Below, in pieces: positions 10,016 to 16,728 of a stretch of DNA of 64,000 nucleotides. This DNA is from Marinomonas alcarazii (lineage in GTDB: Bacteria; Pseudomonadota; Gammaproteobacteria; Pseudomonadales; Marinomonadaceae): contig NZ_QKLW01000002.1 of NCBI RefSeq assembly GCF_003208215.1, positions 186,001 to 250,000 on the forward strand, written 5' to 3'. The notes beneath the pieces are model-generated. The model was not told the origin of the DNA. It saw only the letters and a program-made list of their open reading frames with translations, and did not search any database. The position numbers were made by a program, and so were the translations under genes. Position 1 is the stretch's first letter; each line of letters begins with the position of its first letter.

Positions 10016-10290
10016 ACACCGTTCTCACAACACACGAAAGTCAAAAAATAGACGCAAAAAGACAGAAAAAACCACTATCCTTAGCTGCATGTCGCCCATT
10101 ATAAACAAAACTAAAACGCTTGCTGCAAACTTACAATATCTTCTCAAATAACCCTTTACTTGCTCTGCAATAAGCACATACTCAGGGGGCTACGACATCA
10201 CTTTCACAGTGTGAATACCAAGCGTAGCAACAGCCCTATCGTAGGCAAAAGCCCACGAAGGTTATACAGTTATGGCTAATGGTGAATATC

Positions 10291-10410
10291 ATGAGTAAAG
10301 GTCAAAACAGTAAGAAAGATTCAAAGAAGAAACCGCTTTTAACGGCAAAAGAAAAGAAAGCAGCGAAGGTGTCTAAAAAATCGACCACCAACAGTATATT
10401 AGGAAACTAA
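10291..10410 (+). CDS. Small lysine-rich protein, 39 residues
   Basis: An ATG frame encoding MSKGQNSKKDSKKKP and a similarly lysine-rich remainder ending NSILGN. Roughly one third Lys, no hydrophobic segment, likely soluble and nucleic-acid binding or disordered. Start is ATG at 10291. A hairpin lies just after the stop and a T-tailed terminator at 10468-10497, which supports a real short transcript. Similar tiny KK-rich proteins occur in many gammaproteobacteria, but I know no function for them. Confidence 0.6.
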   Translation: MSKGQNSKKDSKKKPLLTAKEKKAAKVSKKSTTNSILGN

Positions 10411-10467
10411 CCTCGCCTGCTAGCCACCATCATCTTATTGGTGGCACTAGATTCGAGCCATATAAGC

Positions 10468-10497
10468 CCTAACTTATCATTAGGGCTTTTTTATTTT
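10468..10497 (+). terminator. Terminator after the 39-residue gene
   Basis: AGCCCTAA, short loop, TTAGGGCT then TTTTTATTTTT. It faces the plus-strand small gene; rluF ends 7 bp away from the other side. Confidence 0.75.
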
Positions 10498-10503
10498 TCA
10501 TCA

Positions 10504-11553
10504 CTACGGGCGCGATGATTTCTGAGGGCTACGACCATTTGCAGGACGTTTACCTTTAGGAGCAGGCTTACCATTTCCTTTTGGTGCGCCACTAGGTTTA
10601 CCAGTCGGACGTTTACCAGCCCCATTTCCAGCGGGCTTCTTGCCATCACCAAAAGGACGACGATCTTTTCCTTTCGAACCAGCAGGCTTTCTAGAATCCT
10701 CCCTTGGGTGTTTAGTATTGCCTTTCGTCGCAGCCTTGGGCTTTGTTGGTGGTTTCGGCTTTGACGCACCAGCAGAACGAGTATTTTTACGCGGTGCATT
10801 GCGAGACTTCTTAGCGGGTGCACTGGCTTCCGAAGAAGAATCCTCAACAGACTTAAGCAGCACAGACAACTCCTTCTGCGTTAAATCTCGCCATTCACCA
10901 ACAGGGATTCCTTTCAAACTTACATTCATAATCCGCGTACGTTCAAGCTTCACAACGTCATAGCCGAAATACTCACACATACGACGAATCTGACGATTCA
11001 AACCCTGTACTAACGTAATGTTAAAGACATTCGCTGTGACCTTCTTAACCGGACATTTCTTCGTCATCGTCCCCAGAATCGGCACACCGCCCGCCAAACC
11101 AGCAATAAAGTCATCGGTAATCGGCTTATTCACCGTCACCAAATACTCTTTCTCGTGGTTATTCCCGGCACGCAGCACTTTATTAACCAAATCACCGTTA
11201 TTGGTCAAAAAGATCAACCCCTGAGAATCCTTGTCCAAACGACCAATTGGGAAAATACGCACCCCGTGGCTAACAAAATCAACAATATTATTCTTCTCGG
11301 AACTCTCCGTCGTACTCACAATACCAACCGGCTTATTAAGAACGATAAAAACAAAATCATCCGCGTCTTGCGGCTCGATGATTTGCCCATTCACTCGCAC
11401 CGTATCGCCAGCAACCACCTGATCGCCCACCGAAGCACGCTTGCCATTGATGAACACATTACCTTGTTCAATAAAGCGGTCAGCGTCCCTTCGAGAGCAG
11501 ATACCGCTTTCGCTGATGTATTTATTTAAACGAGTAGAGGAAGCGTTAAACAT
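10504..11553 (-). CDS. rluF: 23S rRNA pseudouridine synthase RluF-like with long basic tail
   Basis: 349 residues. Residues 1-60 are an S4 RNA-binding domain ([19 protein letters not shown]). The RsuA-type catalytic core follows with [10 protein letters not shown] (catalytic Asp) and [15 protein letters not shown]. Sequence is closest in memory to RluF (U2604 of 23S rRNA) rather than RluB or RsuA. The last ~110 residues (from about 240) are a low-complexity, Lys/Pro/Gly/Arg-rich tail, much longer than in enteric RluF, likely disordered RNA binding. Confidence 0.87.
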   Translation of the reverse strand: MFNASSTRLNKYISESGICSRRDADRFIEQGNVFINGKRASVGDQVVAGDTVRVNGQIIEPQDADDFVFIVLNKPVGIVSTTESSEKNNIVDFVSHGVRIFPIGRLDKDSQGLIFLTNNGDLVNKVLRAGNNHEKEYLVTVNKPITDDFIAGLAGGVPILGTMTKKCPVKKVTANVFNITLVQGLNRQIRRMCEYFGYDVVKLERTRIMNVSLKGIPVGEWRDLTQKELSVLLKSVEDSSSEASAPAKKSRNAPRKNTRSAGASKPKPPTKPKAATKGNTKHPREDSRKPAGSKGKDRRPFGDGKKPAGNGAGKRPTGKPSGAPKGNGKPAPKGKRPANGRSPQKSSRP

Positions 11554-11719
11554 AAAGTGCCGTTTACCTAATAAAAAGCCTTTCTAAAAATGAAAAGCTT
11601 AAACTGAATGAATCGTAACAACGAGATGGCGCACATTATATAGGAAACGCCGTGAGCATTTTAGGGAGATACAAAGAAATCTAGAAATATATCCGCAATC
11701 AAAAACGGCGAATAAAGGA

Positions 11720-12079
11720 TTATTGATGCGTCTCTAAATAGTATTTTTCCTGTTCAAGAATACGATCTGTATTAAGAGAAGCAATACTCACGTCATGCGA
11801 GTGCGGCAACATTCCGATGGTCTGCAAATGCAGATAACGCATCGCACAGACTCGCAGAAAAGACGTGAAATTATCCAAATTATGGCCCGCATCTAAGGCT
11901 TCATGATTCAGCTTGGCAATCATCTGCGACAAGGACAACTTATCGCGCTGAGCAATCTCTTCCAGCGTAAACCAAAAGAAACTTTCCAATCGAATACTGG
12001 TGACCATGCCATCAATACGCAAAGAACGAGTGACATTTTCCCACAGACTAGGATCTGAATTCACAAAGAGCTTACACAT
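11720..12079 (-). CDS. Ribbon-helix-helix domain protein (RHH_4 type)
   Basis: 119 residues. The central segment GMVTSIRLESFFWFTLEEIA followed by KLSLSQMIAKLNHEAL has the ribbon then two-helix order of the RHH_4 family. Usually a DNA-binding or hypothetical protein of one domain. It stands alone: no toxin gene neighbours it, so an antitoxin role is not supported. Confidence 0.75.
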   Translation of the reverse strand: MCKLFVNSDPSLWENVTRSLRIDGMVTSIRLESFFWFTLEEIAQRDKLSLSQMIAKLNHEALDAGHNLDNFTSFLRVCAMRYLHLQTIGMLPHSHDVSIASLNTDRILEQEKYYLETHQ

Positions 12080-12239
12080 TGTATTTTCCCTATCGAATGA
12101 CGTTTTTTATTATTGGAATGAAATAACTCAATGCAAACAGTCTAGCCGAAGATGCAGAAAAATAGTCGGACGAATTTAACTTTTACTGTCTCATGACAAA
12201 ATCAAATCCGCCCTCATAGACTCACCGAGTCTCAGCTTT

Positions 12240-12809
12240 TTACTTGTCTAGCAAAACATAAAACTGCGCAAGCCAGGCAGGATGAGCAGGCCACGCCGGT
12301 GCTGTCACCAAATTGCCATCGGTCACCGCCTGATCAACGGGAATATCCATAAATTCCCCTTTCGCAAGCTCCACCTCGGGCTGACAAGCAGGATACGCAG
12401 AACACTTCCTGCCCTCCAAAACACCTGCAGCCGCCAACAACTGCGCACCATGACACACCGCCGCCACAGGCTTGTTGACATCAAAGAAATGCTTAACCAT
12501 CGCAACGACAGCTTTATTCAAACGAAGATACTCAGGCGCTCGCCCACCGGGAATCACCAAAGCATCGTAATCTTCCGCCTTGATATCCGCAAACGTCGCA
12601 TTCAACGCAAAACGATGCCCCGGCTTCTCCGTATAGGTTTGATCGCCTTCAAAATCATGAATCGCTGTCGCCACGGTATCGCCAGACTTCTTATCTGGAC
12701 ACACCGCATGCACCGTATGACCGACACTCATTAACGCCTGAAACGGCACCATAGTTTCATAGTCTTCCGTGAAATCACCCGTGATCATTAAGATTTTTTT
12801 ATTAGACAT
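12240..12809 (-). CDS. DJ-1/PfpI family protein
   Basis: 189 residues. Nucleophile elbow [13 protein letters not shown] carries the conserved Cys, with the acidic partner in the first strand region ([10 protein letters not shown]) and the [13 protein letters not shown] motif. Family members act as glyoxalases, deglycase-like enzymes or chaperones; the specific role is unknown. ATG at 12809 is preceded by GGAGAAGG. It lies immediately outside the cassette array, beyond the last repeat. Confidence 0.88.
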   Translation of the reverse strand: MSNKKILMITGDFTEDYETMVPFQALMSVGHTVHAVCPDKKSGDTVATAIHDFEGDQTYTEKPGHRFALNATFADIKAEDYDALVIPGGRAPEYLRLNKAVVAMVKHFFDVNKPVAAVCHGAQLLAAAGVLEGRKCSAYPACQPEVELAKGEFMDIPVDQAVTDGNLVTAPAWPAHPAWLAQFYVLLDK

Positions 12810-12910
12810 GACACCTTCTCCTGTTTTGGTTAAAACGTCCTATGTTGTAACAGCTAGAGAAAGCAAAAAGGTATTAATGGGTTATTACATTGAACCCTTC
12901 CCCTTTTCGA

Positions 12911-13005
12911 AACCAAAAACAGTAGGTCTGATGAGACGAGGAACGAGGCGTGATCTGACGCTGAAAGCAAAGCTTTCATCTTGTAAGTCGCGCCTTTAGG
13001 CCGAC
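12911..13005 (-). repeat. REP-like ~95-bp repeat, copy 1 (full length)
   Basis: On the minus strand it begins TGTCGGCCTAAAGGCGCGAC (an imperfect hairpin), continues TTACAAGATGAAAGC and a GAAAGC/GCTTTC hairpin, then TCAGATCACGCCTCGTTCC and CTCATCAGACCTAC, and ends near TTTTTGGTT. It starts where the right end of the preceding attC would be expected. Copies 2 (14100-14168) and 3 (20586-20685) share the second half nearly exactly. Confidence 0.85.
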
Positions 13006-13057
13006 ACAAAACGAAACAGCGAGGAACATAGCGAATTCGCTGCTTTGTTTTGTTATA
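13006..13057 (-). repeat. attC-like site of the toxin-antitoxin cassette, right end replaced by repeat
   Basis: A 17-bp near-perfect inverted pair (13006-13022 with 13037-13053) flanks a 14-base loop, and the minus strand begins TATAAC directly at the parE stop, as the R'' box of an attC. The matching GTTATA box is missing: the repeat copy 1 begins there instead. Confidence 0.65.
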
Positions 13058-13343
13058 AATTTTTCTCACTTTCCTTGCTGTGCCAAACTCTCAAAAGATA
13101 AACAATACCACTGGTGATTAAATACCGGACGGTGTAATCACCAATATATAGATCTCGGATTTTTTCAGGATCTGGCGCTTTTATGACCGGCAAGCCAATT
13201 TCAGGGAATTGCTTTAGTTTGAAAATTCCTTCTTGAAGATCAATTGCGATTCTTCGTGCGGCGTAAGGATTCTGAACCTCAACAAACTCGACAACCCGTT
13301 GAAGATCTTTCACCGACTCTGGAGAATATTCAACCTCTATCAT
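13053..13343 (-). CDS. parE: Type II toxin, RelE/ParE family
   Basis: 96 residues. The ParE/RelE fold is seen in VEYSPESVKDLQRVVEFVE at the N-terminus, then FPEIGLPV and the C-terminal strands VRYLITSGIVYLLRVWHSKE. Toxins of this fold act on gyrase (ParE) or ribosome-bound mRNA (RelE); which is not decidable. Start overlaps the antitoxin stop by 4 bp (ATGA), the usual coupled arrangement. The stop TAA lies inside the R'' box of the attC. Confidence 0.88.
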   Translation of the reverse strand: MIEVEYSPESVKDLQRVVEFVEVQNPYAARRIAIDLQEGIFKLKQFPEIGLPVIKAPDPEKIRDLYIGDYTVRYLITSGIVYLLRVWHSKESEKNL

Positions 13344-13603
13344 TTCGGTGGCTCTTTACGCTCACCAGTGCCCCAGCTATTTAGCCAGGCATTCACATCT
13401 GCTTCAGCAATGGATTTACCCGCTTTAATAGACTCTAGAGCCTCCAGAGTGTCTGCCCACCGAGACTCCTCTACAGACTGCCTTGCCAAAAACTCTTTAA
13501 TCGCTTGATTTATAAGATAATTCTTACTTCTATCTAACTTGCTAGCTAAAAATTCAAGTGGCTTATCTATGTCATCCGCTAGCCGAATACTTGTAATACC
13601 CAT
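13340..13603 (-). CDS. RHH (CopG/ParD-like) antitoxin
   Basis: 87 residues from the ATG at 13603, chosen for GGAG about 9 nt upstream; longer frames run into the operator. The N-terminal ITSIRLADDIDKPLEFLASK has the ribbon-helix-helix order expected of a DNA-binding antitoxin; the C-terminal half, ending WLNSWGTG, would bind the toxin. It is the only gene pair in the array sharing one cassette. Confidence 0.87.
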   Translation of the reverse strand: MGITSIRLADDIDKPLEFLASKLDRSKNYLINQAIKEFLARQSVEESRWADTLEALESIKAGKSIAEADVNAWLNSWGTGERKEPPK

Positions 13604-13616
13604 TAAAACGATCTCC

Positions 13617-13645
13617 TGTACTAATTTGTAATACATTTTAGTACA
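13617..13645. promoter_or_regulatory. Palindromic operator upstream of the toxin-antitoxin genes
   Basis: TGTACTAA (13617-13624) and TTAGTACA (13638-13645) form a perfect 8-bp inverted repeat with a 13-base spacer, starting about 14 bp before the antitoxin ATG. Position and symmetry suit autorepression by the RHH antitoxin. Confidence 0.6.
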
Positions 13646-13671
13646 TGCGAACACTCAAGGCTAGAGTGATT

Positions 13672-13728
13672 TATAACGCCTAGCACAGGGGCGGAACGTA
13701 GTTTTGTCCCTTGCTGCTGATTGTTATT
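13672..13728 (-). repeat. attC site (57 bp)
   Basis: On the minus strand it runs from ATAACAATCAGCAGC to GTGCTAGGCGTTATA. R boxes ATAAC/GTTAT are complementary; CAGCA pairs with TGCT and AGGGAC with GTTCCGCCCCT, so it folds into an attC hairpin. It separates the toxin-antitoxin cassette from the 80-residue gene. Confidence 0.85.
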
Positions 13729-13758
13729 TGGCACTCGGAAATCTCAACATCTCACCAA

Positions 13759-14001
13759 TTATATTTTCCAAATCCTGATGCTGAAATGATCGTGCGGATA
13801 CTCGCGTTTAACATGAATACTCGATATTTCTACACCAAACAGAGCTTTCTTTAGATTGACGTTCACTTCATCACTTTCATATTCGGGAATCACAAGAATC
13901 ATGTATTTTTCAATATTTTGATCCGATATGCCTTTCAAACGCACAACATCCTTTAGCAAAGATCCTCCTTTATGGTCCACGGAGTCTAGATGAGACTGCA
14001 T
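13759..14001 (-). CDS. Unknown 80-residue cassette protein
   Basis: Starts MQSHLDSVDHKGGSLLKD and ends HDHFSIRIWKI. Mixed alpha/beta composition, acidic middle (VIPEYESDEVNVNLKK), no membrane segment, no motif I recognise. ATG at 14001 has only a weak ribosome site. Its single-gene position between two attC-type sites is the main support for it being real. Confidence 0.55.
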   Translation of the reverse strand: MQSHLDSVDHKGGSLLKDVVRLKGISDQNIEKYMILVIPEYESDEVNVNLKKALFGVEISSIHVKREYPHDHFSIRIWKI

Positions 14002-14078
14002 GACGATAGTCTTGTCACTATTTATGAACTCAGATCAAAACAATGAATGACACTCTGATGAGCGGGTAACTTCGTCGC

Positions 14079-14208
14079 GTCTAACTGACTTCATAATGGA
14101 ACCAAAAACCGTAGGTCTGATGAGAAGAGGAACGAGGCGTGATCTGACGCTGAAAGCGAAGTTTTTATATTAGCAAGCGTTAGGAATAACTCTAGACGCT
14201 TTGTTATG
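14079..14208 (-). repeat. attC-like site apparently interrupted by a repeat copy
   Basis: Minus strand begins CATAACAAAGCG at the GNAT stop (R''), has an internal pair AAGCGT/ACGCTT, then 70 bp of the REP-like repeat, and reaches GTTAGAC (14079-14085), a canonical R' box. The overall span, 130 bp, fits an attC with an insertion, but the inner stem is too altered to be sure. Confidence 0.5.
14100..14168 (-). repeat. REP-like repeat, copy 2 (second half only)
   Basis: Minus strand has the GCTTTCAGCGTCAGATCACG block, CCTCGTTCCTC and CTCATCAGACCTACGG, ending at TTTTTGGTT, matching copies 1 and 3. The leading GTCGGC hairpin module is absent. It sits inside the attC-like site at 14079-14208. Confidence 0.8.
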
Positions 14209-14209
14209 A

Positions 14210-14626
14210 TCAGCCTTGAAACACGCACTGAACCTTCTTGACATTAAACCCGATACTTTCGTAAAACTTGTGCGCATCAAGCCTCTTTTCGTCACAACGA
14301 ACTCTGAACTTACCTAAATTTTTAGCTTGAGCATATTGAACTAATGCTCGACCAACACCGTGACCGCGACTTTCAGGGGAAACAACTAAACCACCAATTT
14401 CAAAAAAGTTGTCAGATGCAAGGCGTCTAGCATAGAAAAGATGTAGCCAACCAATAATTTGACCTTGCCACTCCGCTACAAATACTTGGTCTTGAGTAGA
14501 ATGGAGCAATTCTTGAAGTTTTGTGGTGGATTCAGTGGAGGATAACTGAGAATAGCCAAGGTGTTCTGAGACTTTATTGATACCGTTGGCATCCAATTCT
14601 GAAGCTGATCTGATGATGTATTCCAT
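14210..14626 (-). CDS. GNAT family N-acetyltransferase (cassette)
   Basis: 138 residues. Motif A, the acetyl-CoA P-loop, is seen as VVSPESRGHGVGRALVQYA (RGHGVG) near 85-103, with the preceding GQIIGWLHLFYARR strand and the C-terminal AHKFYESIGFNVKK typical of GNAT motif B. Acceptor is unknown; GNAT cassettes can give antibiotic tolerance but nothing here shows that. AGGAGG lies about 9 nt before ATG 14626, just inside the attC of the upstream cassette. Confidence 0.88.
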   Translation of the reverse strand: MEYIIRSASELDANGINKVSEHLGYSQLSSTESTTKLQELLHSTQDQVFVAEWQGQIIGWLHLFYARRLASDNFFEIGGLVVSPESRGHGVGRALVQYAQAKNLGKFRVRCDEKRLDAHKFYESIGFNVKKVQCVFQG

Positions 14627-14645
14627 TTGAGGTTTCCTCCTAGAT

Positions 14646-14765
14646 TATAACGCTAAGCTTTGTTGCTGCAAACACCACCAAAACCCAAATAACCACCGTA
14701 AACACCCTATCCAATTGAACCTAAACCGCCATAGATTTGCAGTCCGACTTAAGCGCCGTGTTATC
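14646..14765 (-). repeat. attC site (120 bp)
   Basis: Minus strand begins GATAACACGGCGCTTAAG, overlapping the methyltransferase stop TAA, and ends AAGCTTAGCGTTATAATC. CTGCAAA and TTTGCAG pair, as do CGCTTAAG and CTTAGCG, giving a long attC hairpin. Confidence 0.85.
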
Positions 14766-15357
14766 TACGTTTCACCGCGACCACGGAGTATGTGTGCCAA
14801 TGCTTCATTCTACCCAATGAAGTTTTAGCACCTTCATCATGTTCAAAGAAACTGACTATTTCAAAGTCAAAAAACAAACCCTTTACCTCTGATTCCGATA
14901 AAGGTGTTGTTGGACTACGGTAGTTGTCAGCCCAACTGTCTTTCAAACCCATAAAGTCACCAGCAAATACCCCACCGATCTGAATTGAAGATTTAATATT
15001 GCCCAAAGTCGTTTCAAATTGGTTGGGGTCAGCAAAGTACAGACTTGAATTTGCAACAACAACACCAGATTTAGGATAGTCGAAAGACTCAAACGAAGAC
15101 TCTGAAATGTCCACTAATGACTTTGAACTAAACCTGTCTCTACAAATAGCAATCGAATCTGGATTAATATCGAAACCATAAACTCGAAAACCCTGTTGTT
15201 CTAAATACTGGATGTCACTGCCAGTGCCACAACCACAGTCAATGGCTACTTTGAGATTTGATTCATTGAGTCGAACTGCAAACTCAGTACGTTTTGAATG
15301 TGGGCGAGTTAGTGCCTTTTCGTAGTACTGACGCCAAATTTCAGCATTTTCATCCAT
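14761..15357 (-). CDS. Class I SAM-dependent methyltransferase (cassette)
   Basis: About 198 residues from the ATG at 15357. The SAM-binding motif I is VAIDCGCGTGSDIQYL near 38, followed by VYGFDINPDSIAIC (motif II acidic residue) and VVVANSSLYFA. The longer frame from GTG 15399 lies within the attC, so it is not preferred. The methyl acceptor is unknown. A TehB/UbiE-like small-molecule methyltransferase is the best general description. Confidence 0.82.
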   Translation of the reverse strand: MDENAEIWRQYYEKALTRPHSKRTEFAVRLNESNLKVAIDCGCGTGSDIQYLEQQGFRVYGFDINPDSIAICRDRFSSKSLVDISESSFESFDYPKSGVVVANSSLYFADPNQFETTLGNIKSSIQIGGVFAGDFMGLKDSWADNYRSPTTPLSESEVKGLFFDFEIVSFFEHDEGAKTSLGRMKHWHTYSVVAVKRR

Positions 15358-15381
15358 AAGTATGTGATTTTCCGTGAAAGT

Positions 15382-15489
15382 ACATGACGCCGCGCTCACC
15401 GGCGAGTAAGTTGGTGCTGTTTTTCTGCCTTTTCTCTTAGCAAAAACCGCGACAACTGTATCGAGTCTGCGTCCAGCAATCTGTTATGT
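15382..15489 (-). repeat. attC site (108 bp)
   Basis: Minus strand starts ACATAACAGATTGCTG and ends GAGCGCGGCGTCATGT; R boxes ACATAAC/GTCATGT pair with one mismatch. Lies between the second GNAT gene and the methyltransferase gene. Confidence 0.78.
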
Positions 15490-15496
15490 TTTTTAT

Positions 15497-15973
15497 TTAA
15501 CGCACTAATTTCTTTGACATATTGTAGCCAGAAATCGTAAAGCCAATTTCTTGGTACAGAGCTAATGCTCGTTGATTTTGATAAGCAACTCTAAGCTTAA
15601 TTTGATTAATATCAGCAGAAACCAAAAGTTTTTCAAGTTGGCTGATAGCTTGTTTTCCATAACCATTACCACGGTATTCGTCTGCAATATAGAAATCGTA
15701 AATGAACGTTGATGCATCACTCGATTTGATAGAATGCCACAGATAACCAATAACTTTTAAAGAATTAGCCGAATCTATTTCGATACACATTAAATCATGT
15801 TCGTTGGTCTCAAGACCATTTGGAAAATGTCTAATTAGATCTTGATGAGCTAAATCAGTGGCGATTTCAATCGAGTGACCATAATTTTGAGCGATTTCTT
15901 GGCTATAATCAGCGATAAAATAATCGCAATAAGCAGGATACTCTTCAACTCTCATTTTCCTTAGGTTAATCAA
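15497..15973 (-). CDS. GNAT family N-acetyltransferase, second cassette copy
   Basis: 158 residues with a TTG start (GGAG 6 nt upstream); ATG at 15955 is the alternative. Starts MINLRKMRVEEYPAYCDYF, the usual first beta strand of GNATs. Motif A IADEYRGNGYGKQAISQLE (RGNGYGKQ) near 107-125 binds acetyl-CoA; NQRALALYQEIGFTISGY is motif B. It shares no clear identity with the GNAT at 14210, so it is not a recent duplicate. Substrate unknown. Confidence 0.85.
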   Translation of the reverse strand: MINLRKMRVEEYPAYCDYFIADYSQEIAQNYGHSIEIATDLAHQDLIRHFPNGLETNEHDLMCIEIDSANSLKVIGYLWHSIKSSDASTFIYDFYIADEYRGNGYGKQAISQLEKLLVSADINQIKLRVAYQNQRALALYQEIGFTISGYNMSKKLVR

Positions 15974-16007
15974 TTAAATCTCCAGATTACGTTGAACAGT
16001 GATAGAA

Positions 16008-16069
16008 ACATGACGCTTCAAGCAGAGGCACCAGCTTCGCTGGTGTCCTGCTGGCTTGATTTGTTATGT
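16008..16069 (-). repeat. attC site (62 bp)
   Basis: Minus strand begins ACATAACAAATCAAGCC and ends CTTGAAGCGTCATGT with a near-perfect hairpin: GGACACCAGC, GAA loop, GCTGGTGCC. R boxes ACATAAC/GTCATGT. The gene at 16018-16620 is translated through most of it. Confidence 0.9.
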
Positions 16070-16620
16070 GTTTTGGTTAGACTCCTGCCAATACTCAAAG
16101 CTTCCTCGAATATTTTTAGCATTTTTTCAAAGGTATCTAGCGTAGCTCCAGAACTAAAAGCTCCGTCAGGCTTAATATCTTGAACAACTGCGTCGATTAA
16201 TTGATGGAAAGTGATAATTTCAGACGCTTTGCCATTTATGATGACACCAATATTTTTGCAGTTATCTTGATACACCCTCGAATAGTGAGGAGGAACATCT
16301 ACAATCAAAGTGCATAATACGCCTTCTGGCTGTGTTCTCAGGTAGGTTACTGTCTCTTCAATGGCCAAGAGGTAACCTCTATGATCAATAATTTCTACAA
16401 GAGCTTTTATTTCTGCTAGAAGACAATTTTCGATTTGCCTGGAAAAGTTCACATCACGACGTTTTTCCATGATCCAAGTTGGGAAAAATGAGGCTATTGC
16501 GCCAGCTACCGCACCACCCAGAGCGGCATAAACAGGAAGCCACTCGTTTGGCTTCGAAGCCGTTATTTCATTAATAATTTTTAAAGTTTCAGCTAAAGAC
16601 TGTACATCTTGAGGCGACAC
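16018..16620 (-). CDS. Membrane-anchored cassette protein of unknown function
   Basis: 200 residues. GTG start at 16620 with AAGGAG about 7 nt upstream. One N-terminal transmembrane segment (WLPVYAALGGAVAGAIASFF near 27-46) is followed by a basic stop-transfer (MEKRR) and a mostly helical cytosolic part. The last ~17 residues (HNKSSQQDTSEAGASA) are encoded by attC DNA, a common trait of integron cassette genes. No family recognised. Confidence 0.65.
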   Translation of the reverse strand: MSPQDVQSLAETLKIINEITASKPNEWLPVYAALGGAVAGAIASFFPTWIMEKRRDVNFSRQIENCLLAEIKALVEIIDHRGYLLAIEETVTYLRTQPEGVLCTLIVDVPPHYSRVYQDNCKNIGVIINGKASEIITFHQLIDAVVQDIKPDGAFSSGATLDTFEKMLKIFEEALSIGRSLTKTHNKSSQQDTSEAGASA

Positions 16621-16635
16621 GTTTAACTCCTTACA

Positions 16636-16703
16636 TATAACGCCGCCATAATCCTCGCGAGCGTCAGGCGACCGTAGCGAGCGAATTTAATGGTCTTGTT
16701 ATA
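16636..16703 (-). repeat. attC site (68 bp)
   Basis: Minus strand runs from CTATAACAAGACC to GGCGGCGTTATATG; R boxes TATAAC/GTTATA are perfectly complementary with an imperfect stem in between (CGCTCGC..GCTCGCG). Confidence 0.85.
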
Positions 16704-16728
16704 GGTCTTATTATAGGGCGGGTTCACT

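Noticed and set aside
12854-13069. Minus-strand open frame of 71 codons
   Set aside because: It reads through attC and repeat DNA; the same repeat gives similar frames elsewhere, and there is no ribosome site.
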